A program made the translations under genes and the position numbers. The notes below the pieces were generated by a model, which saw only the letters and a program-made list of their open reading frames with translations, was not told the origin of the DNA and did not search any database. This document shows, piece after piece, positions 1 through 6,632 of a stretch of DNA of 11,197 bases. Within the stretch, counting starts at the first letter, position 1. Every line of letters starts with the position of its first letter. The DNA comes from Vulcanimicrobiota bacterium (lineage in GTDB: Bacteria > Eremiobacterota > Eremiobacteria > Baltobacterales > Baltobacteraceae), in contig JAQBPL010000194.1 of the NCBI GenBank assembly GCA_028287545.1, forward strand, positions 1-11,197, written 5' to 3'.

Positions 1-1320
1 CGGATCGCGAACGATGCCGGCTCGACGAATTATGCGGAACGCGCGATGCGCATCCCGGCCTCGGTCCTGGTCCGCTTTCCGTCGGGCGAGGTCGGCCTCG
101 TCGTGGTCGACGGGCGCCGGCCGGCGACGTCGATCGGCGTCAACCGCCGCGAACTCATCGCGCTGCTGCGCGCGCTCGGTGCCCGCGACGCACTGCTGCT
201 CGACAGCGGCGGCTCGACCACCCTGGTTGCGCGCACCTTCGGAGACGATCGCCCGTCGGTGGTCAATGCGCCCTCGGACGGCGTCGAACGGCCGGTCGCC
301 GACGGCTTGTTCGTCTACAGCGATGCGCCGGTTGGGCCTGCCGCGGCGCTGAGCGTGCGCCCCGCGCGCGTCACCGCGCTCCCCGGGGTGCGTATCCGGC
401 TTTCCTCGCGCGTGGTCGACGCAGCCGGACACTCGCTCGGTCAGGCACACGGCGCGTGGCACGTGCGTGCGCGCACCGCAGGTGCGAATGCGCGAGGACA
501 TGACGTCGCGCGCGTCGAGCCGGACGGCGTGCTGCAGGCCGGATGGCGCCCGGGCAGCGGCGTTCTGCGCGTCGAACGCGGCGGTCTCGCCGCGGAGATT
601 CCGGTGCGCGTGGTGCGCGAGGTCGCGCGCTTGGCGATCGGCCCGCCCCACCTCAATCCGAGCCGCGGCCAGCTCGTCGAGCTGACGCTCGACGCGTTGG
701 ATGCGCGCGGCGCGCGGGTGGCGGTCGGGGATCGCGCGCGGTGGAGCGCGCGCAATGCGCGCATCGACGGACGCGGCCGGCTCGTCGTTGCGGACCGCGA
801 CGCGGTCGTCACCGCACGGGTCGGGCGTGCGGCCGCCACGGTGACCATCCCGGTGGGATGGCACGTCGTGCCGTTTCCGATCGCGACGGCGAACGATCGC
901 GCGTCCTGGAAGTTCGCGACGACGCCATCGCGCGGCCGCGGCGCCATCGAGCGGCTCACGGACGGCGTCCGCATCCGGTACGATTTTTCGCACGGCGGAC
1001 GCGCGGCGTACGCGCGCGCCGTCGCGCCGGTCGCCGCCGGAGCGCTGCTGTCTGTGGCGTGCGACGTCGACGGCGACGGCCACGGTGAAGCGTTGCGAAT
1101 GGCGTTCGTCGACCGCTACGGTGCGCGCGAGAGCATCGCGCTTGCGCCGGTGGTCGACTTCACAGGCGTGCGCCGGCTCAGCGCCGGCGGCCTCGTCGGC
1201 CTCGCGCCGCCGCTCGCGCTGCGCGACGTCTACGTGGTCGGCACGCTCGCGACGCCTGCGATCCGCGCCGCGGGCAGCATCGGCATCGCTCGCTGCGCGG
1301 CTACGCTGGCCGGCGCCTAG
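1..1320 (+). CDS. Phosphodiester glycosidase (NAGPA-domain) family protein, 5'-truncated
   Basis: The reading frame is open from base 1, so the gene begins upstream; the ATG at 46 lies inside the domain and is not the start. 439 codons are present. Residues 1-107 (window numbering) match the C-terminal half of the NAGPA domain (phosphodiester glycosidase, related to the mannose-6-phosphate uncovering enzyme): the glycine-rich motif DSGGSTT at 68-74, then NAPSDGVERPVADG at 89-102, which ends such domains. About 110-295 look like one or two Ig-like, Big_2-type beta domains (alternating Val/Ala/Arg strands, 'GVLRVERGG', 'VTARVGRAAATVTI'). About 296-439 form a further beta-rich domain with a DxDGDG motif at 355-360 that could bind calcium. 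Bacterial relatives are normally exported and act on cell-surface glycans; the signal peptide would be outside the window. The substrate cannot be told. It ends with TAG 48 bases before the RND gene; a functional link is not evident. Confidence 0.85.
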   Translation, partial: RIANDAGSTNYAERAMRIPASVLVRFPSGEVGLVVVDGRRPATSIGVNRRELIALLRALGARDALLLDSGGSTTLVARTFGDDRPSVVNAPSDGVERPVADGLFVYSDAPVGPAAALSVRPARVTALPGVRIRLSSRVVDAAGHSLGQAHGAWHVRARTAGANARGHDVARVEPDGVLQAGWRPGSGVLRVERGGLAAEIPVRVVREVARLAIGPPHLNPSRGQLVELTLDALDARGARVAVGDRARWSARNARIDGRGRLVVADRDAVVTARVGRAAATVTIPVGWHVVPFPIATANDRASWKFATTPSRGRGAIERLTDGVRIRYDFSHGGRAAYARAVAPVAAGALLSVACDVDGDGHGEALRMAFVDRYGARESIALAPVVDFTGVRRLSAGGLVGLAPPLALRDVYVVGTLATPAIRAAGSIGIARCAATLAGA

Positions 1321-1356
1321 TCAGACTCCTCCCAGGCAGCCTCGTCCGGGGAAGCG

Positions 1357-1362
1357 TATGCT
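1357..1362 (+). promoter_or_regulatory. Possible -10 box for a leaderless RND transcript
   Basis: TATGCT fits the TAnnnT -10 pattern and ends 6 bases before the GTG at 1369, so transcription would start at about the start codon. The only purine-rich stretch upstream (GGGGA at 1348-1352) is about 16 bases away, too far for a good ribosome-binding site. No clear -35 is visible. This is inference from spacing only. Confidence 0.25.
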
Positions 1363-1368
1363 CTGCGC

Positions 1369-4300
1369 GTGGGAATAGCCGGATTCGCCGTTCGTCGCCG
1401 TGTCGCGGTCGCGATGCTTTCGCTTGCGATCGTCGTCCTCGGTCTCTTCGCAGCGCCGCGCTTGGCGATCGCGCTCTTGCCGTCGTTCGCGCCGCCGGTC
1501 GTGAGCGTCACCGTCGCGTACGGCAACGTCTCGCCCGAAACGATGGAGACGACGATCACGCGGCCGATCGAGAACGCGGTCAGCCGCGTCGCGGGCATCG
1601 ATTTCATCGAGTCGAACTCGTTCCAGGGCGTCTCCACCGTGCGCGTTCAGTTCGAGTTCGGAACGGACATCAACGTCGCCGCGGTCGACGTCCAGCAGCA
1701 GGTCGCACGCATTCGCGCGTCGTTGCCGAACGACCAGGCGCTGCAGGAACCGCAGATCGCAAAGGCCGATCCGAACGCGACGCCGGTGCTCACGGTCGCC
1801 GTCACCGATCCGCTCATGACGCAGAGCGCGCTCTCGGATCTGATCGTCAACTCGCTCTCCGACGAGTTCGCATCGGTGCACGGAGTGGGGAGTCTCGGCG
1901 TCTCGGGCGTCGCGCAGCGGGCGATCGTCATCGAGCCGAACGAGCACAAGCTGGCAGCCGCGGGGCTCACGATCGACACGCTGCTGCAGCGCATCAAGAA
2001 CGAGAACGTCGAGCTGCCGGCGGGCGTGATCCAGATCGGGCGCAACGAGTACGGCATCCGGACGAGCGCGCTCTTCACCGCGCCCGGACAGATCGCCGAC
2101 ACTGTCATCAGCGCCGGCAACGGCACGATCGTTCGGCTGCGCGACGTCGCGATCGTGCGCGACGCGATCCAGGAGCAGCGCGTGTTCTCCCGGCTGAACG
2201 GCGCGTCATCCGTCCTCCTCACGATCACGGCGCAGCCCAACGCCAACATCGTCGCGGTCGCCGGCGGCGTGAGCCGGAAGATCGACGACATCCGCGGCCG
2301 CTACCCCGCTATGAAGTTCTCGACGCTCCTCGACCAGCGCGAGTTCATCCTCGACGCGGTCGCGTCGCTCGAACACACCGCGATCTACGGTGCGATCCTC
2401 GCCGTCCTGATCATCTTGCTGTTCCTGCATTCCTGGCGCGCGATGCTCATCGTCGCGGTCTCGCTGCCGGTCTCCATCCTGGGCACGCTCTTCATCGCGT
2501 ACGCCTTCGGGGAGACGCTCAACGTGATGACGCTCGGCGGGTTGGCGCTAGCGGTCGGGCTCATCGTCGACGACGCGGTCGTGGTGATCGAGAACATCTC
2601 ACGCTTCCTCGGCATGGGGATGTCGCCCGAGGACGCGGCCGAAGGCGCGACCGCGCAGATCATGGGCGCGGTGATCGCCTCGTCGTTCACGGTGGTCACG
2701 GTGTTCTTTCCGGTGCTGCTCATCCCGGGGCTGCAAGGGCTGATCTTCGGGCCGTTCGCGATCGTTGTGATGAGCGGCGTCGCGATCTCGCTGCTGGTCG
2801 CGGTCACGGCGGTGCCGATGCTCTCCGCCGAGATGCTGCGACGCCGCGACCCCCTGCACGCGGCCGCGGAGCACACCAGTCGCTTCGGCAGAGCGTTCGA
2901 CCGCGTGTACGGTCGCGTCGCGAACGGCTACGGCCGCATCCTCGCAGCCTCGCTCGACCGTCCGGCGATCGTGCTCGGCTCCGCGCTCGCGCTGATCGCG
3001 ATCGCCGTGGTCGCGATGCAGCTCGGCGTCGTGCCGACCGAGATCTTTCCGCCGTCCGATACGCGCTTCGTGCAGCTCGGATTGCAGACCCCGAACGGCA
3101 CGGCGCTGGCGATCACCAACGACGTCTCGCGGGTCGTGGAAGACGCGCTGCGCCGGGATCCGCGCGTCGTCGCGGTCGGTGCCACGGTCGGCGAGGTCGG
3201 TGCCGGCGGAACGACGCGCTCGATCACCAATCGCGCGACCCTGCAGATCACGCTCAAACGCGGGACGGACGGCGCCGCTGCGGCCGCGTTCATCAGCGAC
3301 TGGCGCCGGCGCTTGAGCGGGAACGCGAAGCAATCCGATCCGCTGCTCGAACCCGGTCAAGCCGCGGGCCTGCGCCGTGCGATGATCGGGACGATTGCGC
3401 GCGGCCAGACGATCGACATCGTGCAGCGGCAGATCTCGCAGGGCCAGACCGCGCTCGAGCTCGAGATCTACGGCCCCGATCTCGCCAAGCTGCAGACCGT
3501 CTCCGACGGCGTGATGGCCGCGATCTCCGGCATCCCGGGTGTCGGCGACCCCGACAAGAACGTGACGAACTCGCAGCCCGAGGTGCGCGTCGCGATCGAC
3601 CGCAGGCGCGCGAGCGAGCTCGGCCTGGGCACCGGCGACGTCGCGCAGTTCGTCAGCTCGGCGACGAACGGCTCGATCTCGACCTATTATCAGGTCAACG
3701 GAATCCAATATCCGATCCTCGTCGAGCTCGCGGCGGATCAGCGCCGCACGTTCGGCTCGCTGCAGGGACTGGAGTTCACGCCGCCCGGCCAGACCGCCAC
3801 CGCAGCGGGCGCGTCACCGCCGCCGATGGGATTGACGCTCGGGAACGTCGCGCAGATCACGCAGGGTCTCGGTCCGTCCGCGATCAGCCGCGAGAACCGT
3901 CAGCGCCGCGTCGAGATCCAGGCGCCGCTCGCGGACCGGCCGCTGGGTCCGGTGCTCACCGACGCCGCGGCGGTGATGCGCGCGTACCCGTTTCCGCCCG
4001 GGTACCGCTGGGAGTTCGGGCCGGAGATCATGCGCGGTCAAGACAGCTTCAGCTCGATGTGGCTCGCGGTCGCACTCGCGGTGCTGCTGATCTACATGCT
4101 GCTGGCCGCGCAGTTCGAGTCGTACATCGACCCGCTCGTCATCATGGTCTCGGCGCCGCTCTCGCTGGTCGGGATTCTCGGCGCCCTGCTGATCACGCAC
4201 CGAGCGTTCGGATTGACGGCGTTCGTCGGCTCGCTGATGCTGGTCGGGATCGCGGTGAAGAACGCGATCCTCGTCATCGAGTTCACCAAGCAGCTGCGCG

Positions 4301-4608
4301 AAGAGGGCAAGCCCGTTCGCGAGGCCTTGCTCGAAGCCGGCCCGCTCCGGCTGCGGCCGATCTTGATGACGACGCTCGCGACGCTCGGCGGGATGCTCCC
4401 GCTCGCGCTCGGCATCGAGGTCGGCAGTTCGACGCAAGCACCGCTCGCGACGGTGGTGATCGGCGGCCTCATCGCATCTACCGTGCTGTCGCTGCTCGTC
4501 GTTCCGACGCTCTATCTCGTCGTCGCGAAGCGGCTCGGAAACCGCTTCCGCTCGCGCCGCCGCATCCCGTCGAGCACGGCCGAACTCCAACCGAGTGATG
4601 TGCATTGA
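1369..4608 (+). CDS. RND family efflux permease, AcrB/HAE-1 type
   Basis: 1079 residues, the usual full length for the proton-driven inner-membrane pump of a tripartite multidrug efflux system. The GTG start gives the typical RND N-terminus (short cytoplasmic stretch with RRRV, then TM1 at about 10-30). The layout is classical: periplasmic loop 1 (about 35-335), TM2-TM6 from about 340, TM7 near 532, periplasmic loop 2 (about 555-880), and TM8-TM12 from about 896. The proton-relay residues are all present: Asp401-Asp402 in TM4 (GLIVDDAVVVIEN, matching AcrB D407/D408) and Lys964 in TM10 (AVKNAILVIEF, matching AcrB K940). This TM4 motif is that of drug exporters (HAE), not heavy-metal pumps (CusA type), so substrates are probably organic; their identity cannot be read. 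No membrane-fusion protein or TolC homologue lies beside it. There is no well-spaced Shine-Dalgarno; a -10-like TATGCT sits 6 bases before the GTG. Confidence 0.95.
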   Translation: MGIAGFAVRRRVAVAMLSLAIVVLGLFAAPRLAIALLPSFAPPVVSVTVAYGNVSPETMETTITRPIENAVSRVAGIDFIESNSFQGVSTVRVQFEFGTDINVAAVDVQQQVARIRASLPNDQALQEPQIAKADPNATPVLTVAVTDPLMTQSALSDLIVNSLSDEFASVHGVGSLGVSGVAQRAIVIEPNEHKLAAAGLTIDTLLQRIKNENVELPAGVIQIGRNEYGIRTSALFTAPGQIADTVISAGNGTIVRLRDVAIVRDAIQEQRVFSRLNGASSVLLTITAQPNANIVAVAGGVSRKIDDIRGRYPAMKFSTLLDQREFILDAVASLEHTAIYGAILAVLIILLFLHSWRAMLIVAVSLPVSILGTLFIAYAFGETLNVMTLGGLALAVGLIVDDAVVVIENISRFLGMGMSPEDAAEGATAQIMGAVIASSFTVVTVFFPVLLIPGLQGLIFGPFAIVVMSGVAISLLVAVTAVPMLSAEMLRRRDPLHAAAEHTSRFGRAFDRVYGRVANGYGRILAASLDRPAIVLGSALALIAIAVVAMQLGVVPTEIFPPSDTRFVQLGLQTPNGTALAITNDVSRVVEDALRRDPRVVAVGATVGEVGAGGTTRSITNRATLQITLKRGTDGAAAAAFISDWRRRLSGNAKQSDPLLEPGQAAGLRRAMIGTIARGQTIDIVQRQISQGQTALELEIYGPDLAKLQTVSDGVMAAISGIPGVGDPDKNVTNSQPEVRVAIDRRRASELGLGTGDVAQFVSSATNGSISTYYQVNGIQYPILVELAADQRRTFGSLQGLEFTPPGQTATAAGASPPPMGLTLGNVAQITQGLGPSAISRENRQRRVEIQAPLADRPLGPVLTDAAAVMRAYPFPPGYRWEFGPEIMRGQDSFSSMWLAVALAVLLIYMLLAAQFESYIDPLVIMVSAPLSLVGILGALLITHRAFGLTAFVGSLMLVGIAVKNAILVIEFTKQLREEGKPVREALLEAGPLRLRPILMTTLATLGGMLPLALGIEVGSSTQAPLATVVIGGLIASTVLSLLVVPTLYLVVAKRLGNRFRSRRRIPSSTAELQPSDVH

Positions 4609-4709
4609 GCGATCGCGGCGCGCGACGGGGTCGGCACGGTCGTCGTCATCACGCTGCAGGTCATTAGGTCGATCCCGCAGTCATAGCCGGCTCCGCTGCC
4701 GGCCACGTG

Positions 4710-4746
4710 TGGAAGGGGGCCCTGCTGTGGTCAGGGCCCCCTTCCA
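4710..4746. terminator. Long perfect inverted repeat, probable bidirectional terminator
   Basis: Arms at 4710-4724 and 4732-4746 are perfectly complementary (15 bp, core GGAAGGGGGCCCTG) with a 7-base loop. It lies between two convergent genes, the RND permease on + and the small His-rich protein on -, where a shared terminator is expected. There is no strong T-run on either side (ATGTTGTTG follows on +), so it is not a textbook Rho-independent terminator; the stem alone is very stable. The preceding 101 bases (4609-4709) hold only a short GCCGGC...GCCGGC repeat at 4686-4703 and no gene I can support. Confidence 0.65.
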
Positions 4747-4772
4747 TGTTGTTGCGAATCGAAAGCGCTCGG

Positions 4773-5057
4773 TTAGTGGCCGTGCCCGTGGCCGTGGCCG
4801 CCTCCGTGGCCGCCTCCGTGGCGTCGGGCGTACTCGCGTTCGACGGGCGCGCTCACGTAGACGCGACGCCCGCCGCGGTTGTAGTATGGCCGTCGATTCG
4901 AGTCGTAGAGAAGGCCGCCGACGATCGCCGCGGCGGCGCCGGCGATCGCCGCCGTCGACGCTGCATCGGCCGACGCCGGACGAGGGAGGGTGAACGTCGT
5001 CGCGACGAGGCCGAGGCTCGCGAGGGCGACGGTACGGAGCAGAGGTGCGCTGATCAT
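4773..5057 (-). CDS. Small secreted protein with Gly/His-rich C-terminal tail
   Basis: 94 residues. Residues 1-30 look like a Sec signal peptide (Arg8, a hydrophobic run, then a likely cut after ASA at 28-30). Residues 32-50 are an Ala/Gly-rich hydrophobic stretch (AAIAGAAAAIVGGLLY) resembling a glycine-zipper or short membrane helix. A Tyr/Arg-rich middle follows (YDSNRRPYYNRGGRRVYVS, 51-69). The last 15 residues hold six His among Gly (H80, 84, 88, 90, 92, 94), a composition that often binds Ni, Zn or Cu. I do not recognise the family; export and metal binding are inferences. The ATG at 5057 has no clear Shine-Dalgarno, but it gives a sensible signal peptide. It is transcribed towards the RND gene and away from the aldo/keto reductase; the 153 bases between it and the reductase would hold both promoters, and I see no consensus site there. 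Confidence 0.75.
   Translation of the reverse strand: MISAPLLRTVALASLGLVATTFTLPRPASADAASTAAIAGAAAAIVGGLLYDSNRRPYYNRGGRRVYVSAPVEREYARRHGGGHGGGHGHGHGH
4792..4822 (-). repeat. 12-bp tandem repeat encoding HGGG units
   Basis: CCGTGGCCGCCT occurs at 4792-4803 and 4804-4815, followed by a partial third copy at 4816-4822. On the minus strand it encodes HGGG repeats in the tail of the small secreted protein. The exact nucleotide identity suggests recent expansion by slippage, so the His count may vary between strains. Confidence 0.8.
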
Positions 5058-5210
5058 GATGCCGGCTTGCTACCCGCGAATGTGCCCCTTCGAGCGCAAC
5101 GATCTCCCGCATTGCTTGGACGATGTTGTTTCGTCGGTCCGATCTTTCGATCGTGTTGACCGTTGTTCGGCGAGCGCACCCGCTCTCGTCGTTTCCGTGT
5201 CGGGACGATT

Positions 5211-6170
5211 GTGGAAAAGAGAAAACTCGGAAACAGCGACCTGTCGATCACGCGGCTCGGCTTCGGCGCCTGGGCGCTCGGCGGAGCAGATTGGAAATTC
5301 GGCTGGGGGCCGCAAGACGACGCAGAATCGGTCGCCGCGATCCGCCGTGCCCTCGACCGCGGCGTCAACTGGATCGACACCGCGGCAGCGTACGGGCTGG
5401 GCCACAGCGAGGAAGTGGTCGCGCGCGCGCTCGACGGCGTCAGCGCGAGCGAGCGTCCCTACGTCTTCACCAAATGCGCTCTCGTCCCCGACGGCTCCGG
5501 CGGGATGATCGAATCACTCGACCCCGCATCCCTGCGCCGCGAATGCGAAGCGTCGCTTCGCCGGCTCCAGGTCGAGACGATCGATCTCTATCAGATCCAT
5601 TGGCCGACCGACCGCATCGAGGACATCGACGCCGGCTGGGCGACGCTGGCGGATCTGAAGCGCGAAGGCAAAGTGCGGTGGATCGGCGTCTCGAACTTCG
5701 ACGTTGCCGAGCTCCAGCGCGCGCAGGCAATTGCGCCGGTCACATCGCTTCAGCCGCCGTATTCGCTGATCCGCCGCGAGATCGAGACCGACGTTCTCCC
5801 ATACGCGCGGGCGAACGATATCGGAGTGATCGTCTACTCGCCGATGCAGTCGGGTCTGCTCAGCGGGACGATGACCCGCGAACGCGCCGCGGCGCTCCCC
5901 GCCAGCGACTGGCGCTCGCGCAACGCGGAGTTCCAAGAGCCGAAGCTCTCGGCGAATCTCGCTCTCGTCGAGCGGCTCCGCGCGATCGGCGCAAAGCACG
6001 GCGCGACGGCGGGTGAAGTCGCAATCGCCTGGACCCTGTCCAACCCGGCCGTCACGGGGGCGATCGTCGGCGCTCGCACTCCGGCGCAGGTCGACGGCTG
6101 GGTCGGCGCTGCGGAACTGCGCCTCTCCGCGAGCGAGCTCGCCGAGATCGAGGGCGCCGTACCAGCGTAG
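5211..6170 (+). CDS. Aldo/keto reductase
   Basis: 319 residues from the GTG at 5211, the normal length for this NAD(P)H-dependent (beta/alpha)8-barrel family, which reduces aldehydes and ketones in the cytoplasm. The start is chosen because the protein then opens MEKRKLGNSDLSITRLGFG, the standard AKR N-terminus; a TTG at 5163 would add 16 unlikely residues. A weak GGGA lies 5 bases before the GTG. The catalytic tetrad is complete: Asp56 and Tyr61 (DTAAAYGLGHSE), Lys88 (VFTKCA) and His130 (YQIHWP). The GVSNF motif and a C-terminal cofactor-binding stretch (AIVGARTPAQVD) are also present. The FGWGPQDD insert and YxIHWP motif resemble IolS/GSP69-type (AKR11-like) members, but the substrate cannot be assigned. 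It stands alone, diverging from the small secreted protein gene. Confidence 0.95.
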   Translation: MEKRKLGNSDLSITRLGFGAWALGGADWKFGWGPQDDAESVAAIRRALDRGVNWIDTAAAYGLGHSEEVVARALDGVSASERPYVFTKCALVPDGSGGMIESLDPASLRRECEASLRRLQVETIDLYQIHWPTDRIEDIDAGWATLADLKREGKVRWIGVSNFDVAELQRAQAIAPVTSLQPPYSLIRREIETDVLPYARANDIGVIVYSPMQSGLLSGTMTRERAAALPASDWRSRNAEFQEPKLSANLALVERLRAIGAKHGATAGEVAIAWTLSNPAVTGAIVGARTPAQVDGWVGAAELRLSASELAEIEGAVPA

Positions 6171-6189
6171 CAGGCTGTCCGCCCCTCGA

Positions 6190-6210
6190 CTATCCCCTAT
6201 ATCCTATCAC
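6190..6210 (+). repeat. Triple CTAT heptad, possible promoter -10 region
   Basis: Three tandem heptads beginning CTAT (CTATCCC, CTATATC, CTATCAC) occupy the most AT-rich part of the gap after the aldo/keto reductase. TATCCT at 6200-6205 fits a TAnnnT -10 box and would place a transcript start near 6212, exactly where the inverted repeats begin. No convincing -35 is visible, so the promoter call is weak; the repeat itself is directly seen. Confidence 0.35.
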
Positions 6211-6211
6211 C

Positions 6212-6277
6212 CGCGATGACACCATCGCGAACGGCACCGGCGCTCCAGGGCTGGTTGCGCCGGTGTCATGGTGTTAT
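6212..6277 (+). promoter_or_regulatory. Nested, mutually exclusive inverted repeats in the leader of the Spy-like gene
   Basis: Three pairings are visible. Stem A: CGCGATG (6212-6218) with CATCGCG (6223-6229), a 4-base loop. Stem B: GGCACCGGCGC (6233-6243) with GCGCCGGTGTC (6257-6267), 11 bp with one G-U. Stem C: ATGACACCAT (6216-6225) with ATGGTGTTAT (6268-6277), 10 bp with one G-U, closing directly around B. A and C share bases and cannot coexist. C would bury the ATG at 6276 and end next to the GAGAG ribosome-binding site (6278-6282). A direct repeat, GGTGTCAT/GGTGTTAT, at 6262-6277 is part of this. It may be an RNA switch or attenuator, a protein operator, or an imperfect terminator for the upstream reductase gene (no U-run is present). 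Confidence 0.5.
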
Positions 6278-6287
6278 GAGAGAAAGC

Positions 6288-6629
6288 ATGAACTCGATGA
6301 AGCGTCTTTCCCATCTTGCACTCGTCTACGCGCTCAGTATCGGCCTCGCCGCTCCGGCGGCAGCCCAAATGGCGCCGGCGCCGACGGCCAAAAACCCGCA
6401 CTACTTCACGCGCGCGGTGAGCAGCGTCTCGCTGACCGCCTCACAGAAGACGTCGATCGCAGCGATCACTGCGCGGTATCGCGCAGCGCATCCCGACAGC
6501 GCTCCTCACGACGCCGCGGCCGAAGCGCAATTCCACCAGCAGATCTCGAACGTTCTTACCCCCACTCAGCGGACGCAGGTCGCGGCCAAGGTCAAGCAGC
6601 TGCGCGCGGCCGGCGTCTCAGGGATGTAA
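6288..6629 (+). CDS. Spy/CpxP-like periplasmic protein with LTxxQ motifs
   Basis: 113 residues from the ATG at 6288, which has GAGAG (6278-6282) 5 bases upstream; in-frame ATGs at 6276 and 6297 are possible alternatives, and one at 6216 would spoil the signal peptide. The N-terminus is a classic Sec signal (MKRL, a hydrophobic core, then a cut near APAAAQ). The mature part carries two LTxxQ motifs, LTASQ and LTPTQ, each followed by amphipathic helix (IAAITARYRAAH; VAAKVKQLRAAG). That pattern defines the Spy/CpxP/zinc-resistance-associated group, small periplasmic helical proteins that act as chaperones or stress sensors. At this size there is room for one LTxxQ hairpin pair. The family call rests on motifs only. 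It is convergent with the multicopper oxidase, with 3 bases between the stops, so the two transcripts may overlap. Confidence 0.75.
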   Translation: MNSMKRLSHLALVYALSIGLAAPAAAQMAPAPTAKNPHYFTRAVSSVSLTASQKTSIAAITARYRAAHPDSAPHDAAAEAQFHQQISNVLTPTQRTQVAAKVKQLRAAGVSGM

Positions 6630-6632
6630 TCG

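Noticed and set aside
46..48. ATG at 46 as the start of the NAGPA-domain gene
   Set aside because: The frame is open to base 1 and the upstream residues (NDAGSTNYAERA) continue the domain; the start lies outside the window.
2599..3708. 369-codon minus-strand frame inside the RND gene
   Set aside because: Arg/Asp/His-rich shadow with no motif; the + strand has a complete RND permease with all key residues.
1369..4608. RND as a heavy-metal (CusA-type) pump linked to the copper-related genes
   Set aside because: The TM4 motif GLIVDDAVVVIEN is that of drug-type HAE pumps; metal pumps have a different Asp/Glu pattern.
5140..5153. Short palindrome CGATC-TTT-CGATCG in the gap before the aldo/keto reductase
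   Set aside because: Only 4-5 bp of pairing and CGATCG-type words are common in this genome; no promoter elements line up with it.
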